Assembly (NCBI RefSeq): GCF_039543385.1 | Contig: NZ_BAABJQ010000047.1 | Span: 1-53,178 of the forward strand | Length of the DNA: 53,178 bases | Origin: Rugosimonospora acidiphila | GTDB taxonomy: Bacteria > Actinomycetota > Actinomycetes > Mycobacteriales > Micromonosporaceae | Direction: 5' to 3' | Part shown: positions 7,801 to 16,677 of the stretch, one piece after another | Position numbering within the stretch: the first letter of the stretch is position 1 | How the letters are laid out: each line of letters starts with the position of its first letter | Notes under the pieces: generated by a model | Database searches by the model: none | Seen by the model: the letters and a program-made list of their open reading frames with translations, nothing else | Told to the model about the DNA's origin: nothing | Program-made: the position numbers and the translations under genes

Positions 7801-10269
7801 CTATCCGGTGGCGCAGGTGGTGCCGTTGACCGTGAACGCGGTCGGCCTGGCGTTGGTACCGCTGTAGCTGGCGTTGAACCCGATGGAGGTGGACGCGCCC
7901 GGCGCGAGCGTGCCGTTGTACGACAGGCTCGTCGCGGTGACCACCGCGCCGGTCTGGGCCCAGGTCGCCGACCAGCCCTGGCTGATGGTCTGGTTACCGG
8001 CGAACGTGAACCTCAGGGTCCAGCCGTTGATGGTCGAGCCGCCCGAGTTCGCGATGGTGACGGTGCCGGTGAACCCGCCGCCCCAGTCGTTGGTCGAGTA
8101 GGTGACCCGGCACGCCGCGGCCGCGCCGGTCGGACTCGGGCTGGGCGAGGTCGGGCTGGGCGACGGACTGCGACTCGGGCTGGGGCTTGGGCTGGGGCTG
8201 GGCGAGGAGCCGTGGCTCGGCGACGGGCTGGGCGACGGGCTGCGGCTCGGGCTGGGCGAGGCAGACGGCGACGGGCCGGTCCCGGAGCCGCCGGGCGCGG
8301 TGCCCCACACCAGGTTCGTGCCGTCGTAGAGCGTGATGTTCGGGTCGTTGACCGGGGTGGCACCCGGCGTATTGGGCAGACCCTGGAATGAATAGTCCTT
8401 TGTGTAGTCGTGCGGACCCGGGAACGTGAGGCGGAACTGCACTTCGCGCTTGAAGTCGGACTGGCCGGACGGCTGGATCGAGGTGCCGGTGCAGTCGATG
8501 GTCACGTAGTAGGTGCTGCCCGTCAGCTGGGTCACCCCGGTCGGCGGCTTGCACTGGTTGTACGGCGAGCTGAACTGCAACTGGCTCGCCGAGTACCCGG
8601 GGTCGAGGGTGAAGTAGTAGCGGAACGTGCCGCTGGTCAGCTTCCGGGCCGGCCAGGCCGACTTGTTCTCCACCAGCGCCTTGATCTCGACGAAGTTGCT
8701 GCCGGTGGCGTTGGGGGCGGCCTGCACCAGCAACTCCGGCCCGTCCGGGGTCTCCTTCGGCGGGAAGTTGGACAGCGTCGTGCCCCCGTACTCCTGGGTC
8801 AGCTCCGACAGTGCGCCGGAGAACAGGGCGTTGTAGTCCAGCGCCCCCTCGGTCTGCTGGTAGTTGTTGCGATCGTCGGTGAACGCGTCGCTGCCCGCCG
8901 AGTTGGGGCCGCCGACCAGTTCGCCGATGGGCGTGTGCCGTTCGTTGGCCGGGTCATTGATATTGTTCGTCCACGAGCCGTGCGCGCCCCGGCTGTGGAT
9001 GTTCTTCGGCCACGCCGTGCTCTTCCCGCCGTTGGTGAAGCCGGCCTCGTAACTCTCGTGGTTGGGGTTGTCGCCGAGCAGGTAGTTGACCTGGCGCACG
9101 CCGAAGTCGTGGTACGCCTGCGCCTTCGTGGCATCCCGGCCCTGGGACTTGAGCCAGTTGCCGAACTCCAGCGCCAGGAACGCCTCGTTGGCCGCGTACC
9201 GGGAGGTGCCCCAGACATCCACCACGGCCTCGCCGCCGGGCGTGTAGTTGACGTGCGAGCCATTGACCGAGCTGGTGAACCAGTCGAGGTTGCGCTCGGC
9301 GTCGTCGATGTACTGTTGCTGCCCGGTCAGCTCGGCCATCAGCACGTACACGCCGAACGACTTGTCGTCCCAGTTGATCGTCCAGTTGTACTCGGGCGTG
9401 GTGGTCTGGGACATTTTGTTCATGTTGCCGTAGTACGACTCCGCCTTGGTCAGGTAGCTGCTGTCGCCGGTCGCCTTGTACAGCCACACGGCCGCCCAGG
9501 TCAGCTCGTCCCAGTAACCCGACCAGGAGTTGTAGTAGCCCTGTGCGGCGGTGATGCAGGCGTCATACTTGCCCCGGTAGTCGTCGGCGAACTCGTACAG
9601 GGACTTGGCCTGGGACAGCAGGGTCGCCGCGTAACTCGGGTCGCTGCCCTTGAACAGCAGGTACGAGGAGGCCAGCGCGGCGGCCGCCTCTCCGGTCAGG
9701 TCCGAACCGGGGCAGGACTCGGTGACCGCGTACGAGGGCCGCGGCGACGGGTTCACCTCCGGCGGGCCCCAGAACGCGTGGTCCGACCCGCCGTCGCCGA
9801 CCTGGCCGTAGAACACGTGCGCGGACGGGTGCGCCTTGATGATGTAGTCGTCGCCCCAGCGCAGGTCCCGCAGCAGGTACTGGGTCTGGCCGGACTGCGT
9901 GTACCCGCCCGGGTCGGCCAGGCCGCCCCAGGCCAGGGCGGTCATCGAGTACGCCTCGGGGAACCCGAACTTCACCTCATCGCCGGCGTCGTGGTACCCG
10001 CCGGTGAGGTCCAGCCCGTGGTCGGCTCCGTCGGTCAGGTCGGAGTCGCCGCGCCAGCTCACCCGGTTGTCGGCGGGCAGCTTGCCGGAGCGCTGCGACT
10101 CGTAGAACAGCATCGAATCCTGGAGGGCCTCGGCGTAGTTGAACTCGCCGGTCGCGACCGGCGCCGCGGCGGCGAGCCGGGCCACCGAGGCGACGACGCC
10201 GCCGGTGAGCACGGCGAGAACGATGACCAGCGCGGTGCGCAGTGACTTGCGGGGTGGGCGCAGGGACAT
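7801..10269 (-). CDS. Secreted endoglucanase: GH9 - CBM3 - linker - CBM2
   Basis: 822 aa. The ATG at 10269 has an AGGAG site 8 bases upstream. A signal peptide spans about residues 1-40. The GH9 catalytic domain (~40-505) shows GGYHDAGDEVKFG with the catalytic Asp pair and QQTEGALDYNA with the catalytic Glu. A CBM3-type module follows (~510-660), then a Ser/Pro linker (~665-715) and a C-terminal CBM2 (~716-822) with its two end Cys. This layout resembles processive theme-B endoglucanases such as Thermobifida Cel9A, without the Fn3 domain. It hydrolyses cellulose outside the cell. A CebR-like box ~130 bases upstream suggests cellobiose induction. Confidence 0.95.
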   Translation of the reverse strand: MSLRPPRKSLRTALVIVLAVLTGGVVASVARLAAAAPVATGEFNYAEALQDSMLFYESQRSGKLPADNRVSWRGDSDLTDGADHGLDLTGGYHDAGDEVKFGFPEAYSMTALAWGGLADPGGYTQSGQTQYLLRDLRWGDDYIIKAHPSAHVFYGQVGDGGSDHAFWGPPEVNPSPRPSYAVTESCPGSDLTGEAAAALASSYLLFKGSDPSYAATLLSQAKSLYEFADDYRGKYDACITAAQGYYNSWSGYWDELTWAAVWLYKATGDSSYLTKAESYYGNMNKMSQTTTPEYNWTINWDDKSFGVYVLMAELTGQQQYIDDAERNLDWFTSSVNGSHVNYTPGGEAVVDVWGTSRYAANEAFLALEFGNWLKSQGRDATKAQAYHDFGVRQVNYLLGDNPNHESYEAGFTNGGKSTAWPKNIHSRGAHGSWTNNINDPANERHTPIGELVGGPNSAGSDAFTDDRNNYQQTEGALDYNALFSGALSELTQEYGGTTLSNFPPKETPDGPELLVQAAPNATGSNFVEIKALVENKSAWPARKLTSGTFRYYFTLDPGYSASQLQFSSPYNQCKPPTGVTQLTGSTYYVTIDCTGTSIQPSGQSDFKREVQFRLTFPGPHDYTKDYSFQGLPNTPGATPVNDPNITLYDGTNLVWGTAPGGSGTGPSPSASPSPSRSPSPSPSPSHGSSPSPSPSPSPSRSPSPSPTSPSPSPTGAAAACRVTYSTNDWGGGFTGTVTIANSGGSTINGWTLRFTFAGNQTISQGWSATWAQTGAVVTATSLSYNGTLAPGASTSIGFNASYSGTNARPTAFTVNGTTCATG

Positions 10270-10296
10270 GGGAACGCTCCTGGGGGTGGACGTGGT

Positions 10297-10360
10297 GGCA
10301 GGAGTGAGCGATGGCAGGAGTGAGCGATGGCAGGAGTGGGTGACGGCAGGAGTGAGTGGC
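10297..10360. repeat. Four 16-bp tandem repeats in the cellulase leader
   Basis: Four contiguous copies of exactly 16 bp (GGCAGGAGTGAGCGAT and variants; the first two identical) lie between the CebR-like box and the cellulase start codon. They probably sit in the 5' UTR or just below the promoter. Confidence 0.85.
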
Positions 10361-10396
10361 GTCGGGCTCATCGGCCGCGCCCACCCGGCCCCGGTT

Positions 10397-10410
10397 TGGG
10401 AGCGCTTCCA
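10397..10410. promoter_or_regulatory. CebR/CelR-like operator
   Basis: TGGGAGCGCTTCCA differs by one base from the palindrome TGGGAGCGCTCCCA bound by the cellobiose-sensing LacI-type regulators CebR (Streptomyces) and CelR (Thermobifida). It sits 128 bases upstream of the cellulase start, as expected for a cellulase gene. No cebR gene is in the window. Confidence 0.75.
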
Positions 10411-10468
10411 TCGACGTCGATTGTGGACTGTAGTCCTCGTCCGAAGTTTGGCCAAGGGCCGCCGGTGG

Positions 10469-11131
10469 CTACCGGCGCGAGCGGGCCGCGCGGCGCAGCT
10501 CGTCGGGGTGGGCGGTGCGGTCGAGCGCGACCCGCACCAGCGCCGAGGCCAGCCGCGGCACCTCGGCGGCGCGTACCGAGCGCGCCAGCGCGTCCGGCGC
10601 GGCCGGCAGTCCGACCTTGGCGGCGCCGGCGGTCACTTTCCGATCGAGGTACGGTCGGAACTCCGGCCACACGCCCTGCACCTCGCGCAGGAAGATGTCG
10701 GCGCCGGTGGGCCCGATGCCCGAGAACTCGATGAGCATCGAGCGCATCGGCCGCACCTCGCCGTCCGCCTCGGCGCGCATCCGGCGCAGGTCGCCGCGCC
10801 AGCGCTCCAGGCACAGCTGTGCCTCGTCGCCGAGCATGCGCGCGGTGCGCTCGTCGTAGCGGCGGTAGTGCCCGCGCCCGAGCGCGTCGACCCGCTGCTG
10901 CCAACTCGCCCGCGCCATCGCCTGTGGAGTGCGGTATCCGGCGGCGAACAGCGCCCGGGCCGCGGCCACCGCCACGCCGGCCGAGATGCGGGCACTGAGC
11001 AGCGTGGTGAGCACCAGCAGTTGGTACAGCGGACCGGGCTTGTCGGCCAGCCGGATACCGGCCTCCTCGGCGAACGTGGTGCCGTACCCGTTCAGCAGCC
11101 CGCGTACCAGCTCGGTGCTCCGCTCGGCCAT
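10469..11131 (-). CDS. HhH-type DNA endonuclease/glycosylase-like protein
   Basis: 220 aa. The mostly helical sequence resembles the endonuclease III / HhH-GPD superfamily: an early LYQLLVLTTLLSARIS segment, then the helix-hairpin-helix FSGIGPTGADIF near residue 139, followed by EVQGVWPEFRPYLDRKV. The catalytic Lys of bifunctional enzymes and a C-terminal Fe-S Cys motif are not seen, so the activity is uncertain; similar proteins are simply called endonuclease. It is a single gene reading toward the cellulase promoter region. Confidence 0.75.
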   Translation of the reverse strand: MAERSTELVRGLLNGYGTTFAEEAGIRLADKPGPLYQLLVLTTLLSARISAGVAVAAARALFAAGYRTPQAMARASWQQRVDALGRGHYRRYDERTARMLGDEAQLCLERWRGDLRRMRAEADGEVRPMRSMLIEFSGIGPTGADIFLREVQGVWPEFRPYLDRKVTAGAAKVGLPAAPDALARSVRAAEVPRLASALVRVALDRTAHPDELRRAARSRR

Positions 11132-11484
11132 CGGTGCTCACGTCCCTTCGGGTACTGGCGGCACTGAATCCCGCCCCGATACCCGTTACCGGTCAGTAGA
11201 AACCCGCCTTGCGGCAATCGCCCTCCAGGCGTCGCGCATCCGGGGCCGCGCGCGGACGCGCGAACGCCTACCATCCCCCAGGGACGTGTGACCGAACCCA
11301 CCGAGTTACCGCGCGGAATCGGATGTGCGGCTGATCCGGAGGGCCGAGACCGGGTGGCATGCTTGCCCGGTCGTGTAGATCGTCCGCGGGGGCAGCGGGC
11401 GCTGCGCACTCGCCGCAAGGCGGTGTGTGTCAGCGGTGGTGTGAGAGCGTCCCGGAAGCACCGGCGGGGATCGGAGGTCGGCGG
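11132..11484. other. Divergent intergenic region
   Basis: This 353-base gap lies between two divergent genes and must hold both promoters. A short rightward frame beginning MTEPTELPRG (from 11288) overlaps the next gene and has Arg-rich, shadow-like composition, so it is not called. No clear operator or RNA was seen. Confidence 0.5.
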
Positions 11485-12393
11485 ATGGCCACGGCTGGCC
11501 AGGGCGGGGGACCGACCACCGGCCCAACCGTGATGCGCATGCTGCTCGGTGCGCATCTGCGTCGGCTGCGGGAGGCGCAGGGCGTCAGCCGTGAGGACGC
11601 CGGTTGGCGGATCCGGTCCTCGGAGTCGAAGATCAGCCGCATGGAGTTGGGCCGCGTCAGCTTCAAGGAGCGCGACGTCGCCGACCTGCTCACCCTCTAC
11701 GGCCTGGAAGACGAGGATGAGCGCGAGCGGCTGCTGGCCCGGGCCCGCGAGGCCAACACCCAGGGTTGGTGGCACCGGTACGGCGACGTGCTGCCCAACT
11801 GGTTCCAGTCCTACCTGGGCCTGGAGTCGTCCGCCTCGCTGATCCGCACCTATGAGGTCCAGTTCGTGCCGGGGCTGTTGCAGACCCGCGACTACGCCCG
11901 CGCGGTGGTCAGGCTCGGGCACGGGCACGCGTCGGCCGAGGACATCGAGCGCCGGGTCAGCCTGCGACTGGCCCGCCAGCGGGTGCTGACCCGGCCGAGC
12001 CCACCCCACCTGTGGGCGGTGGTCGACGAGGCGGCGCTGCGCCGGCCGATCGGCGGCCGTGAGGTGATGCGTGCCCAGATCGAGGCCCTGATCGAGGCCA
12101 CCGGGCTGCCCAACGTGCGCCTGCAGGTCATCACGTTCGAGGCCGGCGGGCACGCCGCGGCGGGCGGGGTGTTCAGCATCCTGCGCTTCCCCGAGGAAGA
12201 CCTTCCCGACGTCGTCTACATCGAGCAGTTGACCAGTGCCCTCTATCTGGACAAGCGCGACGATGTGGATCATTACGCCGCGGCGATGGAGACCCTGTGC
12301 GTCGAGGCCGAGCCGCCCGACCGCACGATCGAGGTGCTCACCGGCATCCTGCGGGACCTCGACGCGTCCGCGAGTGACCGGAAGGTCCAGTAG
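11485..12393 (+). CDS. XRE-family regulator with DUF5753 (Scr1-type)
   Basis: 302 aa. The start has a GGAGG site 7 bases upstream. An N-terminal helix-turn-helix (about residues 15-75: LGAHLRRLREAQGVSREDAGWRIRSSESKISRMELGR) is followed by the DUF5753 domain (about 100-285), which includes YEVQFVPGLLQTRDYARAV and ALYLDKRDDVDHY. Actinomycetes carry dozens of these; many work with a small DUF397 partner encoded next door and tune antibiotic production or differentiation. No DUF397 gene follows here, so this copy is an orphan. Confidence 0.93.
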   Translation: MATAGQGGGPTTGPTVMRMLLGAHLRRLREAQGVSREDAGWRIRSSESKISRMELGRVSFKERDVADLLTLYGLEDEDERERLLARAREANTQGWWHRYGDVLPNWFQSYLGLESSASLIRTYEVQFVPGLLQTRDYARAVVRLGHGHASAEDIERRVSLRLARQRVLTRPSPPHLWAVVDEAALRRPIGGREVMRAQIEALIEATGLPNVRLQVITFEAGGHAAAGGVFSILRFPEEDLPDVVYIEQLTSALYLDKRDDVDHYAAAMETLCVEAEPPDRTIEVLTGILRDLDASASDRKVQ

Positions 12394-12428
12394 GTGGGAA
12401 AGATGAACCGTCGGGTAGCCTGCACCGC

Positions 12429-13988
12429 GTGCTTCCTCAGACGCGCACATCCTCCTCGCCCCGGGACGCCGCGGCGGGGGCCGGATCGACCGAGCTGAGC
12501 GGGCCGGCCACGGCCGACGACCCGATCGCGCCGTCCGACCAGGGAGAAGGCTCCCCGAGCGGGTCGGAGACCGCACCCACCGAGCGGACCCCGGGTTCGG
12601 CCGCGCCGGTGGCCACCCGGCCGCGACGCCGGCTGTGGCCCTGGCTGGTGGCCGCCGTGTTGGCCGTGGCGGTGGCGGCGACCTCGTTCCTGCCGTGGGA
12701 GTGGTCGTTCATCGACGACGGCGGCATGCTCACCTTCCTGCACGGGTACCAGCACCAGCACGGCTGGTTCCTCGGTGCGCTGGACATGATCTATCACGAC
12801 TTCCAGGGCGACCGGGCCTGGGGCTTGTTCCGCCCGACCTTCTGGGTCTTCACCGGCACCTTCTACCTGCTGCCGGTCGGGGCGGCCCACGCGGTGCGGA
12901 TCGCCATGGTGCTCTGCGCAATCATCGGCCCGCTCGTGCCGATCGCCAGGCGGTTCCACGGCGGGCCTCGGGTGGGGATGCTGATCTGGACGACCGCGGT
13001 GGTGGTCGCCGGCGGCGAACTGTTCGTCGGCATCTGGTACCCGTCCCTGCAGGAGACCTCTGGTCTGTGCTTCATCGGCCTGGGCTTCCTGGCCACCCGC
13101 CGGCACTGGCCGCGGGTGCTGGCGTGGCTGGCCGCGGCCTGGTTCAAGGCGCCGTTCGCCTGGCTGTTGCTGGCGTACGGGCTGGTGCTGTGCCGCAAGC
13201 GGGAGACCCGGAGGCTGGGCATCGTCACCAGCCTGGTGTCGCTGGGCACCCTGGCCGCCGCGACGCTGCTGGCCCGCAGCGGCAGCTACACCAGCAAGCT
13301 GGACTTCAGCCCGCACAACGTGCGGGTAAACCTCGACCTCAGTGTCGGCATGTTCGCGGCGCCGCTGCTGGTGGTGGTCGCCGGGCTGGTGCTGCTGCGG
13401 CCGCGCATCGACATCAGCATCGCGGGGGACAAGGACCCGACGGCCGTGGTGCTGCTGCTGGGCGGCGCCGGCTACCTGGCGAACCTGCTCGCCTGGAATG
13501 TCGGCGGCTACTACGCCGGCCCCTACGTCTACCTGCTGACCCTCGGGGTGGTCTTCGCGGTCACCGGGATCGGCACCACCAATCCACGGTGGATGACCGC
13601 CGCTCTGGTGGTTCCGGTGCTGATGGCCGGGTTCTTCCTCCACGACACCGCCGTGGAAGGGTACGACCGGTTGGCGACCGTCACCGGCCTGCGCGACTGC
13701 GTGCTGCGGCTGCCGGACGGCGCGGTCACCGGGACGAACCGGCACGAGGCCTGGGTCCGGCTCGACTACATCGTGCGCGAGCACAAGCCGGACTGGAAGG
13801 GTGAGGTCGTGCTCGTGCTCAGCGGCCAGGTCACCGGCACCGACGAGGACGGCGCTGCCCGGGGGCTCGACTACTTCATCTACCAGCCCGGGTATGGCTT
13901 CGCCGACCCGTCGCTGACCTCGGGCCCGGTGGTCTGCCGTACCCCCGACGCGAACGTGTATCAGGTCGTGCCGCCGACCACGGCCTGA
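12429..13988 (+). CDS. Multi-pass integral membrane protein, function unknown
   Basis: 519 aa from a GTG start. The first ~65 residues are a polar Ser/Pro/Ala-rich cytoplasmic tail. From RRRLWPWLVAAVLAVAVA onward there are about ten hydrophobic segments, then a soluble C-terminal domain (~400-519). A large loop after the first helix (FIDDGGMLTFLHGYQHQHGW) resembles the first loop of GT-C type glycosyltransferases and mannosyl transferases, but a clear DxD/ExD motif was not confirmed. It follows the XRE gene by 35 bases and may be cotranscribed. Confidence 0.75.
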   Translation: MLPQTRTSSSPRDAAAGAGSTELSGPATADDPIAPSDQGEGSPSGSETAPTERTPGSAAPVATRPRRRLWPWLVAAVLAVAVAATSFLPWEWSFIDDGGMLTFLHGYQHQHGWFLGALDMIYHDFQGDRAWGLFRPTFWVFTGTFYLLPVGAAHAVRIAMVLCAIIGPLVPIARRFHGGPRVGMLIWTTAVVVAGGELFVGIWYPSLQETSGLCFIGLGFLATRRHWPRVLAWLAAAWFKAPFAWLLLAYGLVLCRKRETRRLGIVTSLVSLGTLAAATLLARSGSYTSKLDFSPHNVRVNLDLSVGMFAAPLLVVVAGLVLLRPRIDISIAGDKDPTAVVLLLGGAGYLANLLAWNVGGYYAGPYVYLLTLGVVFAVTGIGTTNPRWMTAALVVPVLMAGFFLHDTAVEGYDRLATVTGLRDCVLRLPDGAVTGTNRHEAWVRLDYIVREHKPDWKGEVVLVLSGQVTGTDEDGAARGLDYFIYQPGYGFADPSLTSGPVVCRTPDANVYQVVPPTTA

Positions 13989-14134
13989 CGCCCACGCATC
14001 CCTCGCCGGGCCGCCGATCCGATGCCGGAACGGCGGCCCGGTCGATTTTTCCCGACGCTGTCCATCCGGGCGTTCGCCGATCGTCGTGGTGTTGAGAGCC
14101 CCGAACATCGGGGCGCTGACGCGAGGAGGAGCAC

Positions 14135-14692
14135 GTGCGGACGAGCACGCAGGACCAGGTGACGGGCGCGACCACCGAGGTACGGATGGAGGTCGACCTG
14201 CCGATCGAGGAGGTCTGGGCGCGGGTCACCGAGGTGGGGCGGGTCGGGCGGTTCAGCCCCGAGTGCGTCCACGCCGCCTGGCTGGACGGCACGGACGGCG
14301 CACCCGTGGCGGGCGCCCGGTTCGAGGGGCGCAACGAGTTCCCCGACGGGTTCGTCGCGACCGTCGAGTGCGTCGTGACCGAGGCGCGGGAGCCGTCGGT
14401 GTTCGAATGGGTGGTTCTCGACGGCGACCGGGAGGTCGCGCGGCCCGGCTCGGCCTGGCGCTACGAGCTGCGGCCGGGTTCCCGGCCCGGTACCACCGAG
14501 CTGGTGCACCGGTTCACCCACGGCGCCGGCATGACCGGGCTGCGCAGGTTGGTCGTGGAGCGGCCGGGAGAGGCCGAGGCGGTGGTACGGGAGCGACTGG
14601 CGACGCTGCACGCCAACATGACGACGACGCTGAGCGGCATGATGGACCGCGCACCGGCCGGCTCCACCACTCCGGTGGGAGATGCCAAGTGA
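14135..14692 (+). CDS. SRPBCC (START/Bet v1-like) protein
   Basis: 185 aa. The GTG start has an AGGAGG site just upstream. The sequence begins with a typical SRPBCC strand (VRMEVDLPIEEVWARVTEVGRVGRFSPEC), and later FEWVVLDGD and a C-terminal long helix fit a ligand-binding cradle. The ligand is unknown. The gene overlaps the start of a decayed YCII/ECF-sigma remnant. SRPBCC, YCII and ECF-sigma genes commonly travel together in actinomycetes, so this was probably the first gene of such a group. Confidence 0.9.
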   Translation: MRTSTQDQVTGATTEVRMEVDLPIEEVWARVTEVGRVGRFSPECVHAAWLDGTDGAPVAGARFEGRNEFPDGFVATVECVVTEAREPSVFEWVVLDGDREVARPGSAWRYELRPGSRPGTTELVHRFTHGAGMTGLRRLVVERPGEAEAVVRERLATLHANMTTTLSGMMDRAPAGSTTPVGDAK

Positions 14693-15174
14693 AGTCATGC
14701 CCTTCGCCTGCGTCGATGCGGACTACGCGGACCAGGTGACCGAAGATCCGGATCTCGACACGCCGATGCCGTGGGTCGAGGAGCTGGACGCGGCCGGCAT
14801 CCGGCTCGACGGCGACCAACTGCGCCCGCCGCGGGACGCGACGACCGTCCGGGTGCGCGGCGGCGAGGTGCTGCTCGGCGACGGGCCGTGGCGGAGGAGT
14901 GCGCCCAGGAGGCGTTCGCCCAGGCCGCGGCCCGGTAGCCGGTCGACGGGCTGTCGCGCAAGCCGGGGGCGTGGTTGGTCACCGTCGGCCACCACCGGGC
15001 CGTCGAGGTGCTGCTGCACGACGCCCGGCGCCCGGCCCGGGTCGACGGCGCCGGTCGGCTGGTGGCCCTGGCCGATCAGGACCGCGCCCGCTGGCACCGG
15101 GCCCAGATCGACGAGCGCGCACCGGGCCGGAGCGCGACTACCTGATCCGGAGGTTGGCCGAGCTGGAGCCGTGA
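14691..15174 (+). pseudogene. Decayed YCII-like gene joined to ECF sigma-factor remnant
   Basis: Several coding pieces survive in order. (1) A YCII-like N-terminal part, PFACVDADYADQ ... ATTVRVRGGEVLLGDGP, to ~14890; the probable GTG start at 14691 (overlapping the SRPBCC stop) is out of frame by one base, so a later ATG at 14697 would be needed. (2) After GDGP the frame shifts into VAEECAQEAFAQAAAR, an ECF sigma region 2 piece in which the expected Trp of the RWP motif is a TAG stop (~14936). (3) PVDGLSRKPGAWLVTV, the next sigma segment. (4) GRLVALADQDRARWHRAQIDE, from much later in such sigma factors. (5) In another frame, GPERDYLIRRLAELEP, the usual C-terminus. Hundreds of bases are missing at the joins, so neither product is functional. 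Confidence 0.8.
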
Positions 15175-15256
15175 TTCTCCGTAGTCTCTCCAGTTCACAT
15201 CGTCACGGAGAATGATCTTCGCAGTGACGCGTCCCGCACTCGCGAAGAACTCGCTA

Positions 15257-15273
15257 TCGCAAAAGAGTTGCAA
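15257..15273. promoter_or_regulatory. Nur-type nickel box
   Basis: TCGCAA-N5-TTGCAA (5 bases AAGAG between) matches the Streptomyces Nur consensus tTGCaa-N5-ttGCAA in all but one position. It lies 84 bases upstream of a nickel/cobalt permease gene. Nur is a Fur-family regulator that represses nickel uptake when nickel is plentiful; its gene is not in the window. Confidence 0.7.
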
Positions 15274-15357
15274 TAGCTTAGTCTGGGCGGGAGAGAGCAG
15301 CACGGACCCAGGCCGCGTGCCCCGGTTCGGCCCGCCATCGTTGGAGGTTCCCGCCCC

Positions 15358-16497
15358 ATGCCGACCGCCACCCCCGACACCGCGACGTCCGACCCGACCT
15401 CCCGCCGCGTGCCGCTGACCCGGCGCGAGTGGGGCCGGGTGGCCGCCATGGCCACGTTCATCGCCGTGCTGCACGTGGTCGGCTTCGGCATCCTGATCCT
15501 GTTCGTGGTGCCGGCCCACTACAAGGTGGGCACCGGCCTGTTCGGCCTGGGCACCGGGATCACCGCGTACACGCTGGGCATGCGCCACGCGTTCGACGCC
15601 GACCACATCGCCGCCATCGACAACACCACCCGCAAGCTCATGGCCGACGGCAAACGGCCGCTGTCGGTCGGCTTCTTCTTCTCCCTCGGCCACTCGACGA
15701 TCGTGGTGGGCCTGACCCTCCTGCTGTCCCTGGGGCTCCGGGCGATCGGGGCGCAGCTGTCCGACGACTCCTCCGCGCTGCACACCTACGGCGGGCTGGT
15801 CGGCACGCTGGTGTCGGGCGGCTTCCTCTACCTGCTGGGCATCATCAACCTGGTCATCCTGCTGGGCATCATCAAGGTGTTCCGCGACATGCGCCGGGGC
15901 CACTTCGACGAGGCGGCGCTGGAGCAGCAGCTCAACAACCGGGGCCTGATGGCCCGGATCCTCGGCCCGGCGCTGCGGGCGATCACGTCGCCCTGGCACA
16001 TCTACCCGGTCGGGGTGCTGTTCGGCCTCGGGTTCGACACGGTCACCGAGGTGACTTTGCTGGTCATCGCGGGCACCAGCGTCGCGGCCGGGCTGCCCTG
16101 GTACGCCATCATGTGCCTGCCGATCCTGTTCGCCGCCGGCATGAGCCTGCTGGACACGATCGACGGATCGTTCATGAACTTCGCCTACGGCTGGGCGTTC
16201 TCCAAGCCGGTCCGCAAGGTGTACTACAACATCACCATCACCGGGCTGTCCGTGGCGGTGGCGCTGCTGATCGGCACCGCCGAGCTGCTGGCGATCCTGG
16301 CGGACCGGCTGAACCTGACCGGCGGGCTCTGGGACTGGGTGGGCAACCTGGACCTCAACAAGATCGGCTACGCCATCGTCGCGCTGTTCATCCTGGTCTG
16401 GGTCGTCGCGTTGGCCGTCTGGAAGCTCGGCCGCATCGAGGAGCGCTGGAGCGCCGACCTGCGGCAGAGCGAGCCGCAGCAGGCGACGCTGGACTGA
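15358..16497 (+). CDS. Nickel/cobalt transporter, NiCoT family (HoxN/HupN/NixA)
   Basis: 379 aa, eight predicted membrane segments. The family signature RHAFDADHIAAIDNTTRKLM (an HX4DH motif) lies near residues 78-97, with further signatures LGHSTIVV, GFDTVTEVTLL and AAGMSLLDTIDGSFMN. These secondary permeases import Ni2+ and sometimes Co2+ at high affinity, for example for urease, hydrogenase or Ni-SOD. The Nur-like box upstream supports nickel control. It is a single-gene unit with a short hairpin after its stop. Confidence 0.95.
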   Translation: MPTATPDTATSDPTSRRVPLTRREWGRVAAMATFIAVLHVVGFGILILFVVPAHYKVGTGLFGLGTGITAYTLGMRHAFDADHIAAIDNTTRKLMADGKRPLSVGFFFSLGHSTIVVGLTLLLSLGLRAIGAQLSDDSSALHTYGGLVGTLVSGGFLYLLGIINLVILLGIIKVFRDMRRGHFDEAALEQQLNNRGLMARILGPALRAITSPWHIYPVGVLFGLGFDTVTEVTLLVIAGTSVAAGLPWYAIMCLPILFAAGMSLLDTIDGSFMNFAYGWAFSKPVRKVYYNITITGLSVAVALLIGTAELLAILADRLNLTGGLWDWVGNLDLNKIGYAIVALFILVWVVALAVWKLGRIEERWSADLRQSEPQQATLD

Positions 16498-16540
16498 CCT
16501 CCCCGGGCCGGCGCCTCGCCCCCGCCGCCAACCCGCAACG

Positions 16541-16559
16541 CCGCCGGCCGCGCCGGCGG
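16541..16559 (+). terminator. Short terminator hairpin after the nickel permease
   Basis: Stem CCGCCGGC / GCCGGCGG with a 3-nt loop, 43 bases after the permease stop codon, in a GC-rich context without a U-tract. Confidence 0.45.
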
Positions 16560-16617
16560 TCGGGGATAGGGGTGTACCGGTGTTGCGCGGGCTCGCGGAG
16601 TACGGCATCATGAGGAC

Positions 16618-16677
16618 GTGATCCGCCACACTCGTCGATTTACCAGCCCCCGGTTGACCGGTGGGCTGCCCGTCTGA
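16618..16677 (+). CDS. Putative pheS leader peptide (19 aa)
   Basis: A GTG-started 19-codon frame (VIRHTRRFTSPRLTGGLPV) lies between a possible promoter and the pheS gene. It holds a single Phe codon, the rare TTT at 16639-16641, just before the first arm of an RNA hairpin. Its position fits a ribosome-sensing leader for a Phe-related operon. It could be leaderless, since a plausible -10 region ends a few bases before it. With one Phe codon only, the call is tentative. Confidence 0.45.
   Translation: MIRHTRRFTSPRLTGGLPV

Noticed and set aside
11288..11533. Small gene beginning MTEPTELPRG
   Set aside because: It overlaps the well-supported XRE gene, lacks a clear ribosome site and has shadow-like Arg-rich composition.
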